Source of the DNA: JAVWMQ01 sp036637375
GTDB lineage: Bacteria > Bacillota > Clostridia > Peptostreptococcales > Anaerovoracaceae
Reading direction: 5' to 3'
NCBI GenBank assembly: GCA_036637375.1
Contig: JAVWMQ010000032.1
Coordinates: forward strand, 1 to 20,416
DNA: 20,416 nucleotides
Below, piece after piece: positions 7,582-13,089 of this stretch. The position numbers were made by a program, and so were the translations under genes. Numbering within the stretch: position 1 is the stretch's first letter; every line of letters begins with the position of its first letter. The notes beneath the pieces are model-generated. The model made no database searches and was not told the DNA's origin. It worked only from the letters and a program-made list of their open reading frames with translations.

Positions 7582-8454
7582 ATGAGCATATATTTGCAAG
7601 AGTTTCTTTTTCCAAGTGATGCAAAAGAAGAAAATGAACTCCATAAAAACACTAAACTTAGAGAAACATTTCATAGTAGTGTATATCCATTTAAGACATT
7701 TTTATATAGAGGCTTAGATAAGATTAAATTTGATGAAAACATAACCATACTCTATGGAACTAATGGATCAGGTAAAACCACAATACTAAATATAATTGCA
7801 GAAAAGATAAGCGCTGATAGAACGACACTATATAATCGCAGTCAATTTTTTGATGATTATGTCTCTATTTGTGAGGAACAAACAATAGGAAGTGATTTTG
7901 ACAAAAAAATAATAACTAGCGATGATATATTTAATCATATACTAGATGTTAGGAGTGTTAATGAAAATATAGATATCAAAAGAAGTGAATTGCTAAAAGA
8001 CTATATGGAGGTAAAGTACTCAAACTTTAAACTTACAAATATGGATGATTTAGAAGAACTGCAAAAAAAAAATAATATAATGAGAAGGAGTAAATCTCAA
8101 TATATATCGGAAAACTTATTAAAAAAACTACCTGAAATATCTAATGGAGAAACTGCCTTTAAATATTTTACAAACAAAATAGATGGAGAAGGCGTCTATT
8201 TGCTAGATGAGCCAGAAAATAGTTTATCGCCAACGGTACAGCTAGAATTAAAAAGGTTTATTGAGGATTCTGCTAGGTTTTATGGGTGTCAATTTATTAT
8301 AGCCACACATTCACCATTTCTACTTGCTCTAAATGGGGCGAAGGTATATGATCTTGATGAAACTCCAGTGGTTACAAAGAAGTGGACAGAGTTAGATAGT
8401 GTTAAAACGTATAATAACTTTTTTTTGGAACATAAAAATGAGTTTATTGACTAG
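7582..8454 (+). CDS. AAA family ATPase (ABC/SMC-like, AAA_21 type)
   Basis: This 290-residue soluble ATPase of the ABC/SMC superfamily is not a transporter subunit. It shows Walker A GTNGSGKTT (59-67), a short signature SNGE (187-190) in place of LSGGQ, Walker B VYLLDEPENS (205-214) with the catalytic Glu, and the H-loop His243 in IATHSPFLL. The region at about 80-185 is charged and probably helical. Related predicted ATPases have no firmly assigned role. The ATG at 7582 is chosen because AAGAGGTG is 5 bases upstream; an in-frame start further upstream falls inside the hcp terminator. The ogt gene follows after 14 bases, so the two share a transcript, which weakly suggests a DNA-related job. 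Confidence 0.85.
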   Translation: MSIYLQEFLFPSDAKEENELHKNTKLRETFHSSVYPFKTFLYRGLDKIKFDENITILYGTNGSGKTTILNIIAEKISADRTTLYNRSQFFDDYVSICEEQTIGSDFDKKIITSDDIFNHILDVRSVNENIDIKRSELLKDYMEVKYSNFKLTNMDDLEELQKKNNIMRRSKSQYISENLLKKLPEISNGETAFKYFTNKIDGEGVYLLDEPENSLSPTVQLELKRFIEDSARFYGCQFIIATHSPFLLALNGAKVYDLDETPVVTKKWTELDSVKTYNNFFLEHKNEFID

Positions 8455-8468
8455 AAAGGTTTATAATT

Positions 8469-8933
8469 ATGAGTAGGACAGGAATTTATAGTAGCGTAAT
8501 AGGGTTGCTTGCAATTTCATATGAAGATGAATATATAGTAGGAATTAATATTTTAGATGAAGAGAATACTGAAATAATAGATGAGAAGAGTTTTATATCG
8601 GATAATTGTTTTTTGCAAATAAAAGAATATCTGGATGGTAAGAGAAAAACTTTTGATCTGAAGTATAAACTATGTGGAACCGAATTTCAAAAGACTGTTT
8701 GGGATGAATTATTAAAAATACCATATGGCAAGACTCGATCTTACAAAGATGTTGCAATAGCAATAGGCAGATCTAGTAGTGCTAGAGCTGTTGGAAATGC
8801 TAATAACCATAACCCTATAATGATAATTGTACCATGTCATAGAGTTATTGGTAATAGTGGGAAATTAGTTGGTTATGCTGGAGGACTTAAGGTTAAAGAA
8901 AAATTACTGTCAATTGAAAAATCAAATTTATAA
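8469..8933 (+). CDS. ogt: Methylated-DNA--protein-cysteine S-methyltransferase
   Basis: This 154-residue suicide DNA-repair protein removes alkyl groups from O6-alkylguanine by transferring them to its own cysteine. The active-site motif IVPCHRVI is intact with Cys123, preceded by the typical FQKTVWDELLKIPYGKTRSY segment (73-92) and the DNA-binding RAVGNANNHNP stretch containing the conserved Asn (106-116), and followed by GYAGGLKVKEKLL. A short poorly conserved N-terminal domain covers about 1-65. AAAGG (8455-8459) overlaps the end of the ATPase gene by position only and lies 9 bases from the ATG. It is the second and last gene of the operon, followed by a terminator. Confidence 0.95.
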   Translation: MSRTGIYSSVIGLLAISYEDEYIVGINILDEENTEIIDEKSFISDNCFLQIKEYLDGKRKTFDLKYKLCGTEFQKTVWDELLKIPYGKTRSYKDVAIAIGRSSSARAVGNANNHNPIMIIVPCHRVIGNSGKLVGYAGGLKVKEKLLSIEKSNL

Positions 8934-8947
8934 ATTCAGTTTACGAT

Positions 8948-8984
8948 AAAAAAGATTATGTTGATAAAATATAGTCTTTTTTTT
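8948..8984 (+). terminator. Terminator of the ATPase-ogt operon
   Basis: AAAAAAGATTAT (8948-8959) pairs with ATAGTCTTTTTT (8971-8982) through 12 positions with one G-U pair, and the T run continues to 8984. Confidence 0.82.
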
Positions 8985-9034
8985 ATTAAGAAAAGATATC
9001 TTGCAATGAATTTTGCTTTTATTTTTGTGGAAGT

Positions 9035-9048
9035 GTTGGAATTTCAAC
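9035..9048 (+). promoter_or_regulatory. Variant HcpR-like half-sites upstream of the ABM gene
   Basis: GTTG-GAATTT-CAAC keeps the outer GTTG-N6-CAAC of the hcp operator at the same spacing, but the inner bases differ. Its centre (9041.5) is about 64 bases before the start predicted from the TATAAT at 9094, or about 42 before a start using TACAAT at 9072. Weak evidence; it adjoins the regulator's own locus. Confidence 0.35.
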
Positions 9049-9070
9049 CTTTAAAAATAATTATCAAAAA

Positions 9071-9099
9071 TTACAATTGTAAATAAAAAATGGTATAAT
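9071..9099 (+). promoter_or_regulatory. Promoter of the ABM-domain gene, with a palindrome over the -35
   Basis: A perfect extended -10, TGG plus TATAAT (9094-9099), lies 17 bases after TTACAA (9071-9076), a weak -35. The -35 region is part of a perfect 12-bp palindrome TTACAATTGTAA (9071-9082), a possible operator. The start is predicted near 9106. Confidence 0.6.
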
Positions 9100-9146
9100 A
9101 TGTAATATAAATAATTCGAACTTAACAAAAGAGAAAGGAAAATGAG

Positions 9147-9506
9147 ATGAATAATGAAAAGACAATGGTAATATTTGAAGTAGAACCAAAAGAAGGGTAC
9201 AAAGAAAAATACCTAAAAGTAATTAATCAAGAGAAAAATTTAATAAAAAGCAAGGAGGGTTTTATTACAGCTGAAAGATATATAAGCTTAACAAAAGTAG
9301 ACAGACTACTTAGTGTTTCAAGCTGGGAAAATTATGGAAGTGCAAAGAAATGGGAGGAAACGATTTTGGGATATAGAAATGAGGAAGATGGGCATAAGGC
9401 TCAATTTGAGCATTTCAAAATAGATATTGTACCAATTTTGAATAGTAATATGGATGAAGTGAATACTGAAAACATGGTTTCTACAGAGGCTAGTCAATTA
9501 GCGTAA
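9147..9506 (+). CDS. Antibiotic biosynthesis monooxygenase (ABM) domain protein
   Basis: This 119-residue protein looks like a dimeric alpha/beta-barrel (ABM) fold. A first strand (TMVIFEVEPKEG) leads to a helix rich in charge (YKEKYLKVINQEKNLIKSKEG), then FITAERYISL, and a conserved strand-plus-helix SVSSWENYGSAKKWEE (about 57-72) followed by HKAQFEHFKIDI, as in heme-degrading and quinol monooxygenase relatives. The substrate is unknown and the C-terminal 20 residues look unstructured. AAAGGA is 7 bases before the ATG; a slightly earlier ATG at 9142 is closed by TGA after one codon. Its 3' end overlaps that of the convergent regulator gene by 17 bp. A variant regulator site lies upstream, so it may belong to the same stress response. 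Confidence 0.75.
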   Translation: MNNEKTMVIFEVEPKEGYKEKYLKVINQEKNLIKSKEGFITAERYISLTKVDRLLSVSSWENYGSAKKWEETILGYRNEEDGHKAQFEHFKIDIVPILNSNMDEVNTENMVSTEASQLA

Positions 9507-10152
9507 AGTGATTTTTTTCGTATGTTAAAATACCTTCCTTTTGTAACTTAGAAAGCTCATTTGACATAGCGCTTCTATCAACAGAAAGATAGTCGGCAAG
9601 TTGCTGACGATTAAAAGGTATTTTGAAACTATGGCTATTATGAGCAATGGATTCAGCAGATAAATATGATAGCAGTTTTTCACGTGTACTTCTTTGAGTT
9701 GTATGAGACATCTTTTTTGTAAGCATCAGATTTTTTTGCGCAAATACAAATAGAAGATTTTGGATTAATTTATAGTGAAAACCACATTTAGAATCACAAG
9801 TTTCCATTATTTTATTAATATCCATGAATAGTATATCTGTATTTTCAGAGCACAAAACACTGACTTCGATGGGTATAGACTTAACACAGGCATAGGTTTC
9901 ACCAAACATATCTCCAGGCTCTATTTTTGCTATGATTGTTCTATTGCCCCAAAAGTCCTCTTTTAGAATGTGAACACCACCACTTAACACCATTCCAACT
10001 TGGTTAATGGTATCTCCGCTATAAAAAATAAACTCATCTTTTTTGTAAGATTTATGAGTAGCAGAAAGACAAGCTAACATGGATTGCAGCTCTGTTGTGG
10101 AAATCCCATTGAATAGAGGTGATTTTTTTAAAATTTCATAATTAATTTTCAT
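9490..10152 (-). CDS. Crp/Fnr-family transcriptional regulator, HcpR-like
   Basis: This 220-residue regulator has an N-terminal cyclic-nucleotide-binding-like beta-barrel (about 10-115), a dimerisation helix (about 118-150) and a C-terminal winged helix with the helix-turn-helix RQQLADYLSVDRSAMSNELS (182-201). The GDMFGE loop (80-85) is kept, but the Arg-Ser/Thr pair that contacts cAMP is missing and there is no Fnr-like N-terminal cysteine cluster, so cAMP or a [4Fe-4S] sensor is unlikely; heme-dependent NO sensing is known in some HcpR proteins. The ATG at 10152 is chosen because GAAAGG lies 7 bases upstream; the frame extends 20 codons further but would cover the operator. Position between hcp and a ferredoxin with matching operators makes it the likely controller of both. 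Confidence 0.88.
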   Translation of the reverse strand: MKINYEILKKSPLFNGISTTELQSMLACLSATHKSYKKDEFIFYSGDTINQVGMVLSGGVHILKEDFWGNRTIIAKIEPGDMFGETYACVKSIPIEVSVLCSENTDILFMDINKIMETCDSKCGFHYKLIQNLLFVFAQKNLMLTKKMSHTTQRSTREKLLSYLSAESIAHNSHSFKIPFNRQQLADYLSVDRSAMSNELSKLQKEGILTYEKNHFTLID

Positions 10153-10165
10153 TTTTTTGCCTTTC

Positions 10166-10182
10166 TGTTGTAAAAACAACGG
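10166..10182. promoter_or_regulatory. HcpR-like operator shared by the regulator and ferredoxin genes
   Basis: The same 17 bases as upstream of hcp (TGTTGTAAAAACAACGG) lie here. For the ferredoxin gene the centre (10173.5) is 29.5 bases before TATACT at 10203, exactly the hcp geometry (near -41.5). For the divergent regulator gene it falls about 20 bases after the predicted start, where binding would repress. It lies between the regulator's start codon and its -10 element. Confidence 0.8.
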
Positions 10183-10200
10183 TATTACTTTTACAATTGT

Positions 10201-10206
10201 ATTATA
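10201..10206 (-). promoter_or_regulatory. -10 element of the regulator gene
   Basis: TATAAT is read on the minus strand; TTCCCT 17 bases upstream is a poor -35. It overlaps the ferredoxin -10 (10203-10208) on the other strand, so polymerase can occupy only one of the two promoters at a time. Confidence 0.5.
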
Positions 10207-10208
10207 CT
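10203..10208 (+). promoter_or_regulatory. -10 element of the ferredoxin gene, activator-dependent
   Basis: TATACT, 29.5 bases from the operator centre, with no recognisable -35. The start is predicted near 10215. TTACAATTGT (10191-10200), a repeat of the palindrome at 9071, fills the spacer immediately upstream. Confidence 0.6.
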
Positions 10209-10253
10209 TCATTCATAAGATTAAGGGAATAACAATTTATGGAGGATATAAAG

Positions 10254-10937
10254 ATGATAAGAAGAATAATAGAAATTAATGAAGAAAAATGTAATGGATG
10301 TGGAGCTTGTGCAAAGGCCTGTCATGAGGGTGCAATCGCAATGGTTAATGGTAAGGCAAAGTTAATGAGAGATGATTATTGTGATGGGTTAGGTGACTGT
10401 CTGCCAACATGTGAAACTGGTGCAATTACATTTGTTGAACGAGAAGCTGCAGAATATGATGAAGAAGCAGTTAAAAAAAATCAACAAATGAAAGCTACTC
10501 AAGGTGGTTGTAGTTGTCCTGGAAGTATGGCAAAAGAAATAAATAATAAAAAGCCAGTGCCAAACATTAGTCCAAATCAAGTTAATCCAGAGTCTTGTTT
10601 AAGACAATGGCCTGTACAAATTAAGTTAGTACCTGTAAATGCACCATATTTTGATGGAGCTGATCTATTAATTGCAGCAGATTGTACTGCCTATGCGTGT
10701 GGAGATTTTCATGAAAGATTTATGAAAGGTAGGATCACAATTGTTGGATGTCCAAAACTTGATGCTGTAGATTACTCAGAAAAACTTACAGAAATTATTA
10801 AAAATAACGATATCAAAAGTGTTACAGTAGTTAGAATGGATGTGCCTTGTTGCGGAGGAATGGAAAATGCAGTTAAAAAGGCATTAATGGATAGTGGGAA
10901 ATTTATTCCATGGCAAGTAGTTACTCTAAATGCATAG
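10254..10937 (+). CDS. 4Fe-4S ferredoxin-type protein, probable Hcp partner (FrdX-like)
   Basis: This 227-residue Fe-S protein begins with a two-cluster ferredoxin domain. The first motif is complete (C13, C16, C19, C23 in CNGCGACAKAC). The second reads C43-x5-C49-x3-C53, with Leu46 where the fourth Cys should be, so the second cluster has a non-Cys ligand or is [3Fe-4S]. A linker with GGCSCPGS (84-91) leads to a C-terminal domain (about 115-225) with further cysteines at 115, 144, 149, 166, 199 and 200. Ferredoxin genes of this type are known to be co-regulated with hcp in anaerobes, so electron delivery to Hcp is the likely job. The ATG at 10254 is used because GGAGG (10241-10245) is 8 bases upstream; the earlier ATG at 10239 precedes that site. 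Confidence 0.88.
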   Translation: MIRRIIEINEEKCNGCGACAKACHEGAIAMVNGKAKLMRDDYCDGLGDCLPTCETGAITFVEREAAEYDEEAVKKNQQMKATQGGCSCPGSMAKEINNKKPVPNISPNQVNPESCLRQWPVQIKLVPVNAPYFDGADLLIAADCTAYACGDFHERFMKGRITIVGCPKLDAVDYSEKLTEIIKNNDIKSVTVVRMDVPCCGGMENAVKKALMDSGKFIPWQVVTLNA

Positions 10938-10964
10938 TAAAATAGATAATCAAAAAATATAATC

Positions 10965-11010
10965 AAAACGCTTTTAACTAATATGAAGATATTGGGTAAA
11001 AGCGTTTTTT
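10965..11010 (+). terminator. Terminator of the ferredoxin gene
   Basis: AAAACGCTTTTA (10965-10976) pairs perfectly with TAAAAGCGTTTT (10997-11008), and the T run extends to 11010. Confidence 0.85.
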
Positions 11011-11045
11011 AATACAAAAAACAGAATGTTTTATTAAAGTTTTTG

Positions 11046-11054
11046 TGATATAAT
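11046..11054 (+). promoter_or_regulatory. Extended -10 promoter of the pyridoxamine kinase operon
   Basis: TGA followed by a perfect TATAAT (11049-11054) gives an extended -10; no clear -35 is seen. The start is predicted near 11061, so the leader is about 23 nt. Confidence 0.65.
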
Positions 11055-11083
11055 ATTCTCGATTAATGGTAGAGAGGAACAGT

Positions 11084-11914
11084 ATGAGCAAAAATATTTT
11101 ATTAATTAATGATGTGCCAGGATATGGCAAAGTAGCACTTTCGGCAATGATGCCGGTTCTATCAAGTTATGGACATGTTACATATAATTTACCGACAGCA
11201 CTTGTATCTAATACCTTGGATTATGGTAAGTTTTATATTATGGATACAACGTTATATATGGAAAATAGTGTTAAAATTTGGAATGAGCTTGGATTTAAAT
11301 TTGATTGCATATCGACAGGTTTTATAATCTCAGATAAACAAGTAAAAATTATTAATGATTATATAAATGAACATAAAGATGCTCTTATAATAGTAGATCC
11401 AATTATGGGAGATGAAGGAAAGCTATATAATGGTGTAGGCGAGGAAACAATTGATAATTTGAGGGAACTTGCAAAGAAAGCGGATATTTTACTTCCAAAT
11501 TATACGGAAGCAACTTTTTTGACTTCTAAATGTATAGATCAAGAGGCCGTAACACCTGCAGAGGCGTTAGAAATTATGGAAGCACTTAGAGCAAACGGTT
11601 CTAAAAGTGTAGTGATTTCAAGTATGATGGATTCGGAAACCCGTCAAAACTATGTGTTTGGATATTCACATGTTGATGATGAATATTTCAAAATCCCGTA
11701 TACACTAGTACCAGTAAGATTTCCAGGCACGGGAGATATCTTTTCATCAGTAATAATAGGTGAATATCTTGATGGCAAAAAATTAAGCTACTGTGTTGAT
11801 AAAGCTATGCGTTTTGTAAAACTTATGGTAGCTGAAAACATTGAAAATGAGGATAAGCTTAATGGGTTACCAGTTGAAAGTTATTTGAACAGTTTGAAAA
11901 AGGGTGAGTTTTAA
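11084..11914 (+). CDS. Pyridoxamine/pyridoxal kinase (PdxK/PdxY family)
   Basis: This 276-residue cytoplasmic kinase of the ribokinase superfamily phosphorylates B6 vitamers in the pyridoxal-phosphate salvage pathway. Family marks are the N-terminal NDVPGYGKVALSA (9-21), the VDPIMGD segment (104-110), LLPNYTEA (136-143) and the anion-hole/catalytic motif FPGTGD with Asp218. The length is standard for the pyridoxal-kinase branch. Because several ribokinase relatives share these motifs, the exact vitamer (pyridoxal, pyridoxamine or pyridoxine) is not settled. AGAGG (11073-11077) is 6 bases before the ATG at 11084, which rules out the in-frame ATG at 11066. Its stop codon overlaps the next start by one base (TAATG), implying translational coupling. 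Confidence 0.87.
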   Translation: MSKNILLINDVPGYGKVALSAMMPVLSSYGHVTYNLPTALVSNTLDYGKFYIMDTTLYMENSVKIWNELGFKFDCISTGFIISDKQVKIINDYINEHKDALIIVDPIMGDEGKLYNGVGEETIDNLRELAKKADILLPNYTEATFLTSKCIDQEAVTPAEALEIMEALRANGSKSVVISSMMDSETRQNYVFGYSHVDDEYFKIPYTLVPVRFPGTGDIFSSVIIGEYLDGKKLSYCVDKAMRFVKLMVAENIENEDKLNGLPVESYLNSLKKGEF

Positions 11915-12171
11915 TGAGCCGTCCAAAAATAAGAATAGAGATAATTGACAAAAAAGGTGAGCATAATTGTCATAGAGGACATAAAGTCGGTGATTCATTT
12001 GACTTTGATACGCAAAGGGGAAACCTTTGCCCAATGGCGTGCCATGTGGCTTTTCCGTATATTGATATACTAAGATATGGCGGAACAGTTCCAAATAATG
12101 AGGAAGGAACTGCGGTTTTTTGTTGCCCAGATGTGGATGTAATAAATGTTTTTAAAATTTCTAAAGTATAG
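11914..12171 (+). CDS. TIGR04076 family small Cys/His-rich protein
   Basis: This 85-residue protein has no assigned function. The pattern of conserved residues matches the TIGR04076 family: NCHRGHKVGDSFDFD (18-32) with Cys19, His20 and His23, LCPMACH (38-44) with Cys39, Cys43 and His44, a GG turn, and FCCPD (69-73) with Cys70 and Cys71. Paired Cys and His residues suggest metal binding or redox chemistry; this is inference. It starts in the stop codon of the kinase gene (TAATG) and so depends on it for translation; an AG-rich stretch in the kinase end (AAAAAGGGTGAG) can serve as its ribosome site. It lies 18 bases upstream of the GNAT gene. Confidence 0.82.
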   Translation: MSRPKIRIEIIDKKGEHNCHRGHKVGDSFDFDTQRGNLCPMACHVAFPYIDILRYGGTVPNNEEGTAVFCCPDVDVINVFKISKV

Positions 12172-12189
12172 AATATAATGGAGTTATAA

Positions 12190-12708
12190 ATGATTAGAGA
12201 AGCGTTAGTAGAAGATTTGGTTGAAATTGAAAGAATATATAATAGATTATTTGATTATGAAGAAGAGAATGGTTCAAAGACCAATTGGGTGCGTGGAAAG
12301 TACCCTACAATAGAAAATGCAAAAGAAAAACTAGCTAAAGGCGAGTTATTTGTAGGAGTAGATAATGGGAACATCTATGGTAGCATGGTCTTAAATCAAG
12401 ATCAACTAGCAGAATACAAAAAAATTAAATGGTCATTTGTTTATGATGATGATAAAGTGGGAGTAATTCATACCTTATGTATTGATCCTGAATATTTCGG
12501 AAGAGGAAAAGGAAAGGAACTTATTTTTTTTGCTGAAGAACACTTTAGAAATTTAGGGTGCTTAACGATGAGGTTTGACACATATGAAGAAAATTTGCCA
12601 GCGACAGAACTATATGTGAGAAATGGATATAGAATAGCAGGAGTAGAGGAATTTTTCTTTCAAGGATTTGTTGTTGAAAATTTACGTTGTTTTGAAAAAG
12701 AACTTTAA
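12190..12708 (+). CDS. GNAT family N-acetyltransferase
   Basis: This 172-residue acyltransferase carries one GNAT domain. Strand beta4 and the acetyl-CoA pyrophosphate loop are clear in VIHTLCIDPEYFGRGKGKEL (92-111; the loop is GRGKGKE, 104-110), followed by helix FAEEHFRN and the C-terminal ATELYVRNGYRIAG motif (138-151). The N-terminal part (EALVEDLVEIERIYNRLFDYEE) is the usual acceptor-side region. The acceptor, a small molecule or protein amine, is not predictable. GGAG (12180-12183) is 6 bases before the ATG. It is the third gene of the kinase operon; no clear hairpin terminator follows it, so read-through into the gene-free stretch beyond is possible. Confidence 0.88.
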   Translation: MIREALVEDLVEIERIYNRLFDYEEENGSKTNWVRGKYPTIENAKEKLAKGELFVGVDNGNIYGSMVLNQDQLAEYKKIKWSFVYDDDKVGVIHTLCIDPEYFGRGKGKELIFFAEEHFRNLGCLTMRFDTYEENLPATELYVRNGYRIAGVEEFFFQGFVVENLRCFEKEL

Positions 12709-12779
12709 ATATTGAGTTGTGCAGTATGTGATATACAAAATAAAAATGATATTTTTTACATAAAAAAATAAAAAAAATA

Positions 12780-12808
12780 TTGACAAATGCTTTTGAGAAT
12801 GCTAATAT
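12780..12808 (+). promoter_or_regulatory. Orphan promoter in the gene-free stretch before gap
   Basis: A perfect TTGACA (12780-12785) is followed after 17 bases by TAATAT (12803-12808) with an extended TG at 12800-12801. A perfect TATAAT overlaps at 12806 but at 20-base spacing. The start is predicted near 12815, about 275 bases before gap, with no coding frame next to it. Confidence 0.65.
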
Positions 12809-12814
12809 AATCAC

Positions 12815-12994
12815 ATAACAACTGTGACACTAGTATACAAGTTGTTAGTTGAATATTTTCAGCAGTATTTATATGTATGTAAGTTATTTTTATAAATTGT
12901 TTACAATCCATAAAGATGCTCAATAAAATGTTAGTTAAAAAAATTAATAAATCGTGCTAAAATAAGTGGGGAGTAATCCCTGCTTATTTTATTG
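12815..12994 (+). ncRNA. Candidate structured small RNA or long leader upstream of gap
   Basis: Between the orphan promoter and a terminator-like hairpin lie about 180 nt without a credible gene; the longest ATG frame gives about 17 codons and has no ribosome site. The stretch can fold: an 8-bp hairpin TAACAACT/AGTTGTTA (12816-12823 with 12840-12847), a long-range helix AGCAGTATTTAT with ATAAATCGTGCT (12861-12872 with 12947-12958, 10 of 12 pairs), then the hairpin at 12959-12990. I recognise no Rfam family (not T-box, SRP or tmRNA). It could be a free small RNA or a leader of gap. Confidence 0.4.
12959..12993 (+). terminator. Terminator-like hairpin with GUAA loop upstream of gap
   Basis: AAAATAAGTGGGGA (12959-12972) pairs with TCCCTGCTTATTTT (12977-12990) over 14 positions, two of them G-U, around a GUAA loop of the GNRA class. 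The T tract is in the arm end plus ATTG, so it is weaker than the others in this window. Confidence 0.6.
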
Positions 12995-13051
12995 TCAAGA
13001 TAAATTCGCGTAGAAGTACATACGATTTTTAGTGCAAAAAACAGAGAATAA

Positions 13052-13060
13052 TGTTATACT
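13052..13060 (+). promoter_or_regulatory. Extended -10 promoter next to gap
   Basis: TGT followed by TATACT (13055-13060) forms an extended -10; the -35 region is poor. The start is predicted near 13067, only about 23 nt before the gap start codon. Confidence 0.55.
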
Positions 13061-13089
13061 GTGGTAAAGTAATAAAAGGAGGTAAGACT

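Noticed and set aside
10153..10212. A 20-codon N-terminal extension of the Crp/Fnr regulator starting at 10212
   Set aside because: It would lie across the operator and the -10 elements, and the ribosome site GAAAGG is correctly spaced only for the ATG at 10152.
12719..12760. A possible terminator after the GNAT gene
   Set aside because: The repeated TGATAT units are direct, not inverted, and only a 4-bp GTAT/ATAC stem can form.
12874..12927. A short ATG frame of about 17 codons in the gene-free stretch before gap
   Set aside because: No ribosome binding site precedes it and the sequence is overlapped by predicted RNA pairing.
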